From: Sulfurovum sp.
GTDB taxonomy: Bacteria; Campylobacterota; Campylobacteria; Campylobacterales; Sulfurovaceae
NCBI GenBank assembly: GCA_027066595.1
Contig: JAMONG010000151.1
Span: 1-10,296 of the forward strand
Direction: 5' to 3'
Length of the DNA: 10,296 nt
A model generated the notes under the pieces. It did no database searches, had not been told where the DNA came from, and saw only the letters and a list, made by a program, of their open reading frames with translations. Position 1 is the first letter of the stretch; each line of letters starts with the position of its first letter. A program made the position numbers and the translations under genes. Shown in pieces: positions 1 through 7,101 of the stretch.

Positions 1-504
1 AAATGTCTGTATAAAAAATGCCAAAGGGTCATTCTCATCTACACCACTTACATCTACCAAAGTTTCTATAAACTCATCAAAACTTTTTCCTGCTAACACC
101 ACTGCAGCGTGGAGTAACATGCTGTCTTTGAGAGAAGGCTTATCGATACTATAACTTAGAATGAGAAATATCTCTTTTGCACCCTTTTTATCATTTTCAC
201 TATAACGTTGTATCGCATGTTCATAAATGGCACGTGCCGCTGCTCTTTCTTCGTCATGATTCATGCTAAAAGTCTGCCCAGTTGAAAGTTTTTCTGCAAG
301 TGCATCAAAAGCGTTGTTTACGATAAAAGTAAATATCTCATTGATCTCATTTTCTGGTGCTTCTATGATGAGCTGAGCATCTAAAAGCTGGTAGCCCTTA
401 GCGATGCTTTGTTCTTCTTTACATTCCACTTCTAGACGTTTGATATTTGCTAAAAACTCTTCATCTTTCTTTAGTTCTTCAACATGTATTTCTGGTGTTT
501 CCAT
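1..504 (-). CDS. Acidic hypothetical protein, C-terminus beyond the left edge
   Basis: I do not recognise this protein. The frame is open from an ATG at 504 to the window edge, giving 168 residues without a stop. It starts METPEIHVEELKKDEEF and is rich in Glu and Asp, with mostly helical character: an N-terminal charged stretch, then amphipathic helices around residues 38-75 and 85-150. No signal peptide or membrane segment is visible, so it is probably cytoplasmic. The region around residues 85-150 (EERAAARAIYEHAIQRYSEN and the following helices) resembles tandem helical-hairpin (TPR-like) packing, but this is only an impression. Its ATG overlaps the dapC stop by one base (TAATG), so it is almost certainly translated by coupling to dapC and belongs to the same transcript. 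I am confident that it is a gene and have no functional call. Confidence 0.8.
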   Translation of the reverse strand, partial: METPEIHVEELKKDEEFLANIKRLEVECKEEQSIAKGYQLLDAQLIIEAPENEINEIFTFIVNNAFDALAEKLSTGQTFSMNHDEERAAARAIYEHAIQRYSENDKKGAKEIFLILSYSIDKPSLKDSMLLHAAVVLAGKSFDEFIETLVDVSGVDENDPLAFFIQTF

Positions 505-1631
505 TATTTACTCTCCAAACATTGTTTTACTCTTTTTAGACACTCTTTTGTCTTGTCTACCTCATATACAAGTGCAAGTCTTACATACCCTTGTCCCTCA
601 CCCTCGCGTCCTAAAAATGAGCCAGGAATGACTTTGAGATTATACTCTTTGTAAAGTTTCTTAGTAAATGCTATCTCATCTTCTACTTTGAGCCAAATGT
701 AAAATGTCGCTTTTGGTGCATCTGCACCCAGCACTTCTTTGGCTACTTCAAAGTTCTTCTTATATTTCTCTCTAAATACAGCTACATGTTTCTGGTCAGC
801 CCATGCAGCAGCTGAAGCATGCTGTAAAGGCAGTGGTGTAGCACAGCCTACATAGGTACGGTACACCATGTACTCTTTAAGTATCTTCGCATCACCTGCT
901 ATGAAACCTGAACGTAATCCAGGAGCAGAAGAACGTTTAGACACAGAATTGATGACAAGTATGTTTTTAAAGTCACTATTCCCTACTTCTATACTTGCAT
1001 TGAGTAAAGAAGGTAAAGGCTCATCTAGATACAAATCTGCATAGCATTCATCATTCATCAGTACAAAGTCATGTTTAAGTGCAAGATTTACCCACTTTTT
1101 CAAATCATCCATGAGCAGTACAGACGATGTTGGGTTATTAGGTGAGTTAAGTATCACAAAATCTGCTCTACTTAATGCTTCTTCATCTACTTCAGGTTGA
1201 AAGTTATTTGAAGCATTGAGATTAAGATAAATCACTTCAGCCCTACACGCTTTAGCTGCACCTTCATATATCTGATAAAAAGGATTAGGAAACACCATCA
1301 CGGGGTCTTTTACATCATGCAGTAAAAACTGTGGAAAGTTAAAAAGTACTTCACGTGTACCAAAAGTGGGGATGATTTGACTGTTATCTAAGGTGAGATT
1401 AAAACGTTGTTTATTGTAAGAAAGCATCGCCTCACGTAATACTGCTTCACCTGAAGTTTTCGGGTACTTGTTTAGCAAGGTTGCATTGTCATTTAAAGCA
1501 TCTAAAATAAACTGTGGCGTAGCAAACTGTGGCTCACCAATGGTTAAAGAGAGTGCTGCAAAGTCACTACTTGGCGTAATGTCTTGCAGTAAGGTATTGA
1601 GTTTCTCAAAAGGGTATGTTTCGAAGTTCAT
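504..1631 (-). CDS. dapC: Succinyldiaminopimelate transaminase (PLP fold type I)
   Basis: This 375-residue protein is a class I/II aminotransferase. It probably exchanges the amino group between glutamate and N-succinyl-2-amino-6-oxopimelate in the succinylase branch of lysine and meso-diaminopimelate synthesis, in the cytoplasm. Visible landmarks are the N-terminal substrate-loop region SLTIGEPQFATP (28-39), the NSPNNPT motif (162-168) with the cofactor-contacting Asn166, Asp194 in MNDECYADLY for the pyridine nitrogen, the Schiff-base Lys232 in SVSKRSSAPGLRSGF, and Arg351 for the substrate carboxylate. Length is normal for the family. The ATG at 1631 has an AGGG ribosome binding site five bases upstream. 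The gene lies 46 bases downstream of the PBP4 gene and overlaps the next gene by one base. Its neighbourhood with a peptidoglycan enzyme fits a role in mDAP supply. The aminotransferase fold is certain; the exact substrate rests on resemblance to the Campylobacterota DapC group, and other aminotransferase specificities are possible. Confidence 0.85.
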   Translation of the reverse strand: MNFETYPFEKLNTLLQDITPSSDFAALSLTIGEPQFATPQFILDALNDNATLLNKYPKTSGEAVLREAMLSYNKQRFNLTLDNSQIIPTFGTREVLFNFPQFLLHDVKDPVMVFPNPFYQIYEGAAKACRAEVIYLNLNASNNFQPEVDEEALSRADFVILNSPNNPTSSVLLMDDLKKWVNLALKHDFVLMNDECYADLYLDEPLPSLLNASIEVGNSDFKNILVINSVSKRSSAPGLRSGFIAGDAKILKEYMVYRTYVGCATPLPLQHASAAAWADQKHVAVFREKYKKNFEVAKEVLGADAPKATFYIWLKVEDEIAFTKKLYKEYNLKVIPGSFLGREGEGQGYVRLALVYEVDKTKECLKRVKQCLESK

Positions 1632-1652
1632 AGCTGCCCTAATTTTTTACGC

Positions 1653-1658
1653 ATTATA
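1653..1658 (-). promoter_or_regulatory. Possible -10 box for dapC
   Basis: The 46-base gap between the PBP4 stop and the dapC start contains a perfect TATAAT on the minus strand, about 22 bases upstream of the dapC ATG. No good -35 hexamer is seen at the usual distance, which is common for housekeeping promoters in Campylobacterota. The box sits inside an imperfect inverted repeat (ACGTTATAATGCGT). It could give dapC and the gene after it transcription independent of the upstream genes. AT-rich gaps produce such matches by chance, so this is tentative. Confidence 0.35.
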
Positions 1659-1677
1659 ACGTAGTTGGGGTAAAGAA

Positions 1678-3408
1678 TTATTGTTTACTGATAAACGCAC
1701 TTTTATTGAGTTTCTGTTTTACTTTTAGTAAAACTTTTCGTGCTGTTGATTCTTTTTTATATGGTCCAATGAGTACTTTATAAATATTTGTTTTTTCAAC
1801 TTTGTAGGGTAAGCCTAATCTGCTTATCTTACTCAAGTATTTTTTTGATGGTTTGAGCTTAAATGAACCAATTTGTACATAATAGTATTGTTTACTTGTA
1901 GCTTTTTTAACTGACCTTTTTTTAACACTCTTCGTAGTTTTTTTAACTGCTGTATGTTTGGTTTTTTTTGCTTTAGGTACAACAATCATCTTACTTTTAG
2001 ATCTAACAGAAGGTTTAGCTGCACCATTGACTAACCATTTTATGATTTCATTTTGTAATTTTGCTCCACGGTACTTGGCTTTAGTACTGTTTACCAATAT
2101 CACTACGGTGTAACGTTTACCCGCTCTGTTTTTAACATATCCACCTATGTTTTTTACCCGTCTGAGTGTCCCTGTTTTCATCCACGCTCTATTACGAACC
2201 ACTGTCCCTCTAAAACGTCTTTTTATCGTACCATCTACCCCTGCTATGGAGAGTGTATTCATCCAACGTTGTCCGTATTTGTCATAGGCATGGTCATACA
2301 TGGTTGCTAAAAGTTTGGCATTCATCTTTGCTACACGTGAAAGCCCTGAACCATTGTCAAGTCTTAGTACTCCCGTACCCAGTGCCCCTTTAGACGAGAG
2401 TATCTTCACTATGGCATCTCTTCCTTTTTGTAACGTTGCAGGTGCACCATAGGTCTTAGCCCCTAGAAGCAAAAGTAGCTGTCTAGCATACAAGTTATTA
2501 CTTTTTTTAGCAGTTTTCGAAATGATTTTTTCTAACGAGTCAGAATAGTAGGTAAAAAGTTCTGTAGCATTTTGAGGGATTTTCTGCAACTTCATATGCC
2601 CACTTACACTCATACCCTCTTCTTTCATTTTTTCTTTAAGTGCATAGTAAAATGACTTATAAGGTTTGGTCAATACTTTACAGATATTACGTTTTCCACA
2701 ACGTTTAGAAATCTTCCCATGAAATATTACTTTAGGAGTACTGGTGCTTTTATCTATCTTGACTCTTGGCCATGAGTATTTACCTCGACATGATTTATTG
2801 ACGTATTGTAAGTTATTGACTACTGTATAACTATGATCTGCATGTTTTTTTGTTACAGACTTTTTGTTAGGTGTAACACACACTGTACTTATACGTTCGT
2901 TAAACATCATGGCATCGGGCATAGCATTATACGCACTGTATGGGTTTTCATCAAAACCTGAACTGTCTCTATTGCCCACTTTAAAGTAACTTCTGTCTAT
3001 GACAATGTTACCTTGCACTTTACGTATGCCTTCTGCACGAATGTAAGAGACTATTTTTGTTAAATCTTTCGAATTTAGTGTAGGGTCACCAAAACCTTTT
3101 ATGAGTAAGTCTCCATGAAGTACGCCATTTTTCAATCGTCCTGTCGTATAAAACTTTGTTTGCCAACGATAGTTAAATCCAAGTTTAAGTACGGCAGCAT
3201 ACGTGGTAAGTACCTTAATCACAGAAGCTGGACTTCTCGTTTTTTCTGCATTTAAAGAAGCAACAACTTTACCTCTGGCCCCTGCTTCTTTAATGTAGAT
3301 ACTGATGTCTTTTTTAGAGATACCTGACTTACGTATCTGTTCATTTATCGCCTGAGGTAAGGCAAAGAGCCCTACAGATAAAACAAAAAAGAGGAGTATG
3401 CTTCGCAT
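1678..3408 (-). CDS. dacB: D-alanyl-D-alanine carboxypeptidase/endopeptidase (PBP4 type, peptidase S13) with C-terminal SPOR domain
   Basis: A 576-residue exported penicillin-binding protein that removes the terminal D-Ala from peptidoglycan stem peptides and may cut cross-links. A signal peptide covers about residues 1-16 (hydrophobic run then FALPQA). The three serine-peptidase motifs are present: Ser62-Val-Ile-Lys65 with the nucleophile Ser62, Ser303-Asn-Asn305, and Lys411-Thr-Gly413. The long insert between the first two motifs is typical of the S13/PBP4 family. After residue 463 comes a Lys/Ser/Thr-rich, low-complexity linker to about 506, then a SPOR domain (507-576) with the YYYVQIGSF opening and the IYKVLIGPYKKE second half. 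SPOR domains bind denuded glycan strands at division sites, so the enzyme is probably held at the septum by that tail. The ATG lies one base after the ovoB stop (TAAGATG), with AAAGG inside the end of ovoB, so translation is coupled. The peptidase call is firm; the balance of carboxypeptidase and endopeptidase activity cannot be read from the sequence. Confidence 0.9.
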   Translation of the reverse strand: MRSILLFFVLSVGLFALPQAINEQIRKSGISKKDISIYIKEAGARGKVVASLNAEKTRSPASVIKVLTTYAAVLKLGFNYRWQTKFYTTGRLKNGVLHGDLLIKGFGDPTLNSKDLTKIVSYIRAEGIRKVQGNIVIDRSYFKVGNRDSSGFDENPYSAYNAMPDAMMFNERISTVCVTPNKKSVTKKHADHSYTVVNNLQYVNKSCRGKYSWPRVKIDKSTSTPKVIFHGKISKRCGKRNICKVLTKPYKSFYYALKEKMKEEGMSVSGHMKLQKIPQNATELFTYYSDSLEKIISKTAKKSNNLYARQLLLLLGAKTYGAPATLQKGRDAIVKILSSKGALGTGVLRLDNGSGLSRVAKMNAKLLATMYDHAYDKYGQRWMNTLSIAGVDGTIKRRFRGTVVRNRAWMKTGTLRRVKNIGGYVKNRAGKRYTVVILVNSTKAKYRGAKLQNEIIKWLVNGAAKPSVRSKSKMIVVPKAKKTKHTAVKKTTKSVKKRSVKKATSKQYYYVQIGSFKLKPSKKYLSKISRLGLPYKVEKTNIYKVLIGPYKKESTARKVLLKVKQKLNKSAFISKQ

Positions 3409-3409
3409 C

Positions 3410-4573
3410 TTAACCTTTCACCGCTTTAATAAGTCTCTGCATGGCTACTTCGAGCACATCTCTACCCGTACCAACATTAAGACGCATAAAGCCTTCACCT
3501 GCTTTGCCAAAACTCAACCCATCGTTGAGCCCTAGTTTTGCTTTTTTATAAAAAAATACTTTTAGCTCTTCATGTGTTAATCCTAATCCAGAACAATCCA
3601 ACCAAACTAAAAAAGTAGCTTCTGTTGGTATCGCTTTGATAGCTACATTATGTTCCTTTAAAAAAGCATTAACATATTCTATATTGCCTTTTAAATGCTC
3701 TTTTAAACTGTCCAACCATACATCTCCATTTTCATAAGCAGAGATTAACGCTTCTATACCAAAAGGATTCCCATTGGTAATGCCAGACTTATCTTGCTCC
3801 ACAATATATTGATGTCGTAAATGTGTGTTGGGGATAATCGCATAAGAGGTGTTAAGCCCTGCAATGTTAAATGTTTTAGAAGGTGCATTAAGTATGACAC
3901 AATGGTGCATCATACTCTCAAAACTACCGATGCTGTGATGTACTTTCTCATACACGATGTCTGCATGTATTTCATCTGCGATGATAAGCACATCATGGGT
4001 TAAACATATTTCTATAAGTTTTTCTAACTCATCCTCATCCCAAGCACGTGCCGTTGGATTATGTGGAGAACAGAGTAAAAAAAGTTTTGCTTCTTTGGCT
4101 TTGCTTTCAAAGTCTTCAAAATCTATGTGGTATTTGCCATTTTCATAAACTAGTGTATTGTCAAGTACTTTTCGTTTTTTGTGTTTCACAGAAGATACAA
4201 AAGGAGGATAAATAGGTGTTTGTACGATGATGCTATCACTCTCATTACTATACGCATTTATAGCAAAATTAAGCGAAGGCACTACCCCATAACAAGGCAC
4301 TATCCACTCTTTTTCTATACTCCAATCAAAGCGTTTCTTCATCCAGTTTTGTATCGCATCATAATATGCTGGAGGGTAAACTGTATAACCATACAGAGGA
4401 TGAGCAGCACGTTTGGCTAACGTCTCTTGTATACACAGTGGTGAAGCCAAATCCATATCGGCAACCCATAAAGGAAGTAAATCATCCGTGCCAAACTTCT
4501 TTTTGGCATCATCATATTTAGTCGTATAGGTACCTTGACGGTTTATGGCTTTGAACATCTCTACTTTTTTCAT
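3410..4573 (-). CDS. ovoB: PLP-dependent C-S lyase, probable ovothiol synthesis lyase OvoB (MalY/PatB family)
   Basis: A 387-residue fold-type I PLP enzyme of the MalY/PatB (cystathionine beta-lyase-like) group. Because it directly follows ovoA, its likely job is to cleave the cysteine-histidine sulfoxide made by OvoA, releasing 5-thiohistidine with loss of pyruvate and ammonia. Motifs in the chosen numbering: LPLWVADMDL (33-42) at the N-terminus, SPHNPT (169-174), Asp200 in IADEIHAD, the Schiff-base Lys233 in NAPSKTFNIAGL, and Arg364 in GFMRLNVG. The frame is open to a TTG at 4591, but the ATG at 4573 is preferred: it has AAAAGG five bases upstream and needs only a small gap after the ovoA stop. 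On the family level alone it could be a general cysteine-S-conjugate beta-lyase or cystathionine beta-lyase; the ovothiol role is inferred from gene context. Confidence 0.82.
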   Translation of the reverse strand: MKKVEMFKAINRQGTYTTKYDDAKKKFGTDDLLPLWVADMDLASPLCIQETLAKRAAHPLYGYTVYPPAYYDAIQNWMKKRFDWSIEKEWIVPCYGVVPSLNFAINAYSNESDSIIVQTPIYPPFVSSVKHKKRKVLDNTLVYENGKYHIDFEDFESKAKEAKLFLLCSPHNPTARAWDEDELEKLIEICLTHDVLIIADEIHADIVYEKVHHSIGSFESMMHHCVILNAPSKTFNIAGLNTSYAIIPNTHLRHQYIVEQDKSGITNGNPFGIEALISAYENGDVWLDSLKEHLKGNIEYVNAFLKEHNVAIKAIPTEATFLVWLDCSGLGLTHEELKVFFYKKAKLGLNDGLSFGKAGEGFMRLNVGTGRDVLEVAMQRLIKAVKG

Positions 4574-4575
4574 AA

Positions 4576-6675
4576 CTACCTTTTTTCCCAAATACTCATC
4601 TGAGCAACCGTATGCTGATGCTTACGTGCTGTCTCTTGAATGACAAAAGGCACATCTTTAGTATCTAGCAACTTAAAGTCATTACCTAGTATCTCTTCTA
4701 GCCCTTGCAATGTGGTGACATTTTCACCATCACGTTTGTAGCCACCTATCCATTTCTCTTTAGGTGTTGATTCTTCTTGCCATGTGTAAGGTGATGTAAG
4801 TATAAGCATTCCCCCATCATTAATTCTACCCGCTAGTGTGTCTAAAAACTTTTTAGGATCATACAGTCTATCTATGAGGTTTCCTGCAAATATCAAATCA
4901 AAGTCTTTAAAAATAGGTTTAAGATTACAAGCATCTGCTTGCCAAAATGCGACCTTCTCACGTTCATCTTCAAGGTTATAGTTTTTAAGGTTTACTTCAT
5001 GGAAGCTCTCCAATTCTCCCTCTGTAGGTACAGTGTAACGTAGCACACCATTTTGTTTCAACACTTCTGTTTCTTGTATAAACCTAGCAGAAAAGTCTAC
5101 CCCTATCACTTCATCAAAGCCACGTGCAAGTTCAAAGCTACTTCGCCCTATGGCACAGCCTATATCAAATGCTTTGTTTCTAGGCTTGTCTTTCATCACT
5201 TCTAATGCAATACTTGCACATTTAGCAGGGTAGTTCTCAACCCCTAGCCTATTTTCTCCCCAACCAAAGTGACAATACTGAGAAATAATGTCATCACTAG
5301 TATAATAATCTGTCACTACTTTCTCCTCATAGTTACTCTGTACATATCGAAACCCTGCATGTTGGTAAAAATGTCTTCTAAACCCATAACGGCTTTTTTG
5401 TGTTGCAAGGTTACCACAACTTACCCATGAACCACCATTAATAAGGTTATGTTTTCCATCAAAAGTAGGTACAGTAAAATCATCATACATCGGATGTACT
5501 TTAAAACCATCAAAAGGATACATCGGTGTACGTGACCACTGCCAAACATTACCAATGATATCATAAAACTCACCATGTTTATAGCTATCTACAGGCATAG
5601 GTGAAGCAAAAATTTCTAAGTTGATATTTGCAACATTTTTACCCTGACTTGTCCACTCTAAATACGAAGCAACACCACTTTCATCTCTTAAGCGAACATA
5701 CTCATCTTCTGTAGGCAGGGTAATGTTTACACCTAACTTTTCACTTTTCCACTTACAAAATGCGGCTGCTTCAAGATGGTTGACTTCCACAGGCCAAGAA
5801 AGAGGTAAAACTATCTCACGGCTTACAGTGCGAAGTAAGTATTCTCCATCTCTATGTATCCAAAACAAGGGGTACACAACTTGACTATAGTCTCGCCAAG
5901 CTTTTCCCTCACTGCACCAGTAGTCATCATTCACATATCCACCCTCTTCTACAAAGGTTAAAAACTCTGCATTTGAGGTAAGATATTTGGCTGCTTTAAA
6001 AGAAGGAATGTGTGAGGTATGTGTGCCATACTCATTGTCCCAGCCAAAGAGTTGTGCATCTTTGTTTTTGCCAAGTTGCACTAAGCCCTCAGGTACCTCT
6101 ACAAATGTATTTGAAGGTGCATCACCATACGTAGTACACTCTTCCCAAGCACTATCTTCTCGTATATACTCAAAAGGGAGTTGTCGTATGAGCACCGAAG
6201 AGGTTTCAAGGTGAATGTTTTCATGTTCTATGCCCATCATGATCACCCACCAAGGAGATGCTTCTGTAATGGGGAGTTCCAAGGGTAAGGTATCTATCAC
6301 CTCATTGACTATGGCATACACACGGTCACGATACGCCTGTGTTTCAGCCAAGGTAGGCCAGTTATAATGTTTCTCATTTAAGTCATCCCATGACATCTCA
6401 TCGACACCCACAGCGAAGATAGACTCTAAAAGAGGGTCAACACGTTTGTCGATGATTTTAGCCAGTTTAAATTTATTGATAAAAAAGGTGGCAGTATGCC
6501 CGTAGTAGAAGATAATAGGATGTCTAAGTGCATCTGCTTTTTGATAATAAGCAGCTTCGTTTGAAACAAGATTAAAAAAAGACTCATAGCGTTTGTAACA
6601 CATTTGAAAATATGCTCTAATCTCTTTTCGTTTTTCTTCTGGGGTCGTCCCATGAAGTGTTGGTACATTTACCAT
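4576..6675 (-). CDS. ovoA: OvoA: 5-histidylcysteine sulfoxide synthase fused to 4-mercaptohistidine N1-methyltransferase
   Basis: At 699 residues this has the full three-part OvoA architecture. An N-terminal DinB-like domain (about 20-175) provides iron ligands His60 (in YYGHTATF) and the HX3HXE motif HENIHLE with His151, His155 and Glu157. A formylglycine-generating-enzyme-like sulfatase-modifying domain follows (about 190-447), with GNVWQWSRTPMYPFDG and NGGSWVSCGN blocks and a GFRRHFYQHAGFRYV end. A class I SAM methyltransferase completes it (about 465-699), with the SAM loop FDIGCAIGRSSFEL (503-516) and a TPKEKWIGGY block (637-646) that I recall as typical of OvoA C-termini. The first part uses oxygen and Fe(II) to join cysteine to C5 of histidine as a sulfoxide; the methyltransferase makes ovothiol A from 5-thiohistidine. 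The methyltransferase domain separates it from EgtB of ergothioneine synthesis. AGGGG lies six bases before the ATG. The ovoB start follows the stop by two bases. Confidence 0.93.
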   Translation of the reverse strand: MVNVPTLHGTTPEEKRKEIRAYFQMCYKRYESFFNLVSNEAAYYQKADALRHPIIFYYGHTATFFINKFKLAKIIDKRVDPLLESIFAVGVDEMSWDDLNEKHYNWPTLAETQAYRDRVYAIVNEVIDTLPLELPITEASPWWVIMMGIEHENIHLETSSVLIRQLPFEYIREDSAWEECTTYGDAPSNTFVEVPEGLVQLGKNKDAQLFGWDNEYGTHTSHIPSFKAAKYLTSNAEFLTFVEEGGYVNDDYWCSEGKAWRDYSQVVYPLFWIHRDGEYLLRTVSREIVLPLSWPVEVNHLEAAAFCKWKSEKLGVNITLPTEDEYVRLRDESGVASYLEWTSQGKNVANINLEIFASPMPVDSYKHGEFYDIIGNVWQWSRTPMYPFDGFKVHPMYDDFTVPTFDGKHNLINGGSWVSCGNLATQKSRYGFRRHFYQHAGFRYVQSNYEEKVVTDYYTSDDIISQYCHFGWGENRLGVENYPAKCASIALEVMKDKPRNKAFDIGCAIGRSSFELARGFDEVIGVDFSARFIQETEVLKQNGVLRYTVPTEGELESFHEVNLKNYNLEDEREKVAFWQADACNLKPIFKDFDLIFAGNLIDRLYDPKKFLDTLAGRINDGGMLILTSPYTWQEESTPKEKWIGGYKRDGENVTTLQGLEEILGNDFKLLDTKDVPFVIQETARKHQHTVAQMSIWEKR
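4579..4584 (-). promoter_or_regulatory. Ribosome binding site that fixes the ovoB start
   Basis: AAAAGG lies five bases upstream of the ATG at 4573 and straddles the last codons of ovoA. It supports the ATG start over the TTG at 4591, which has no comparable site and would force a 16-base overlap with ovoA. Confidence 0.75.
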
Positions 6676-6692
6676 TAGTTACCCCTAAAAAA

Positions 6693-6704
6693 ATAATAAT
6701 CGTA
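6693..6704 (-). promoter_or_regulatory. AT-rich -10-like stretch upstream of ovoA
   Basis: The gap of about 70 bases between the DUF6394-like gene and ovoA is one of only two real gaps in the minus-strand block. On the minus strand it contains TACGAT directly followed by TATTAT, then a run of seven T before the AGGGG ribosome binding site. Either hexamer could act as a -10 box, with a leader of roughly 12-20 bases, but no -35 is evident. No hairpin precedes the T run, so it is not a convincing terminator. This is a weak promoter suggestion. Confidence 0.25.
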
Positions 6705-6743
6705 AAGTACCATTTTGTCTGTGTATCGAACGTGTATTAGTGC

Positions 6744-7082
6744 TTAAAAATCTGCTTTTTCTTTAGTACTCTCTATCATAGAGATGACAATCGTATAGAG
6801 GTTAGCCACCACTGCCCCAATGACAAGACCCACTGCAAGCGGTTCGTTGCCAGAAAACTGTAAAGCAAAAAATGCAGGGATTAAGTGCAAGTCTGCCACA
6901 AGTGAACCTGCAAGCAGTTCTGCAGAAAGTAAGTTACGTACCCCTATCTTCATCAAAGTAGAAATAACATTGACCGAACCTGCGATAAACAGTGCTACCA
7001 CTGAATGTTCATATAAAAACGCTGCCGATGTCGTAAGTGACATCAACGTAAAAAACATATAAAAAACTTTGCCCCAATTCAT
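6744..7082 (-). CDS. Small four-helix inner-membrane protein, DUF6394-like, function unknown
   Basis: A 112-residue, very hydrophobic protein starting MNWGKVFYMFFTLMSL. Four membrane segments can be drawn at about residues 6-24, 27-44, 54-78 and 82-103, separated by short loops; charged residues are few and lie mainly in VLMKIGVRN-like loops and in the C-terminal tail ESTKEKADF. It resembles, from memory, the uncharacterised DUF6394 family found in Campylobacterota. The ATG has a strong AAGGAG site six bases upstream and lies 19 bases after the secF stop, so it is very probably cotranscribed and coupled with yajC-secD-secF. The position hints at a link with protein export or membrane protein insertion, but no motif proves it. 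The gene is certain; the family name is a moderately confident recollection. Confidence 0.85.
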   Translation of the reverse strand: MNWGKVFYMFFTLMSLTTSAAFLYEHSVVALFIAGSVNVISTLMKIGVRNLLSAELLAGSLVADLHLIPAFFALQFSGNEPLAVGLVIGAVVANLYTIVISMIESTKEKADF

Positions 7083-7101
7083 TCAAACTCCTTAGTTAAA
7101 A

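Noticed and set aside
1857..2020. Lys-rich tract in the carboxypeptidase gene as a nucleotide repeat or frameshift scar
   Set aside because: The frame stays open through it into a well-formed SPOR domain, and the repeats are degenerate at the DNA level, so it is a low-complexity protein linker.
3410..4591. Reading the PLP lyase next to ovoA as an ordinary cystathionine beta-lyase for methionine synthesis
   Set aside because: The family resemblance allows it, but there are no methionine genes nearby and the gene is coupled to ovoA, so OvoB is the better call; kept as the stated alternative.
5987..6214. Plus-strand open frame opposite ovoA
   Set aside because: It lies wholly within the conserved sulfatase-modifying domain of OvoA on the other strand and has no family resemblance.
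6426..6668. Minus-strand open frame in another phase at the ovoA 5' end
   Set aside because: It overlaps the DinB-like domain of OvoA, whose residues are conserved; the alternative product looks random and there is no frameshift evidence.
4576..6675. Reading the iron enzyme as EgtB of ergothioneine synthesis
   Set aside because: It carries the C-terminal methyltransferase domain typical of OvoA, and no egtD-like or egtC-like gene is present.
6682..6743. T run upstream of ovoA as a Rho-independent terminator after the DUF6394-like gene
   Set aside because: No GC-rich stem precedes the seven T on the minus strand; only scattered short complementarities are present, and the run sits directly against the ovoA ribosome binding site.
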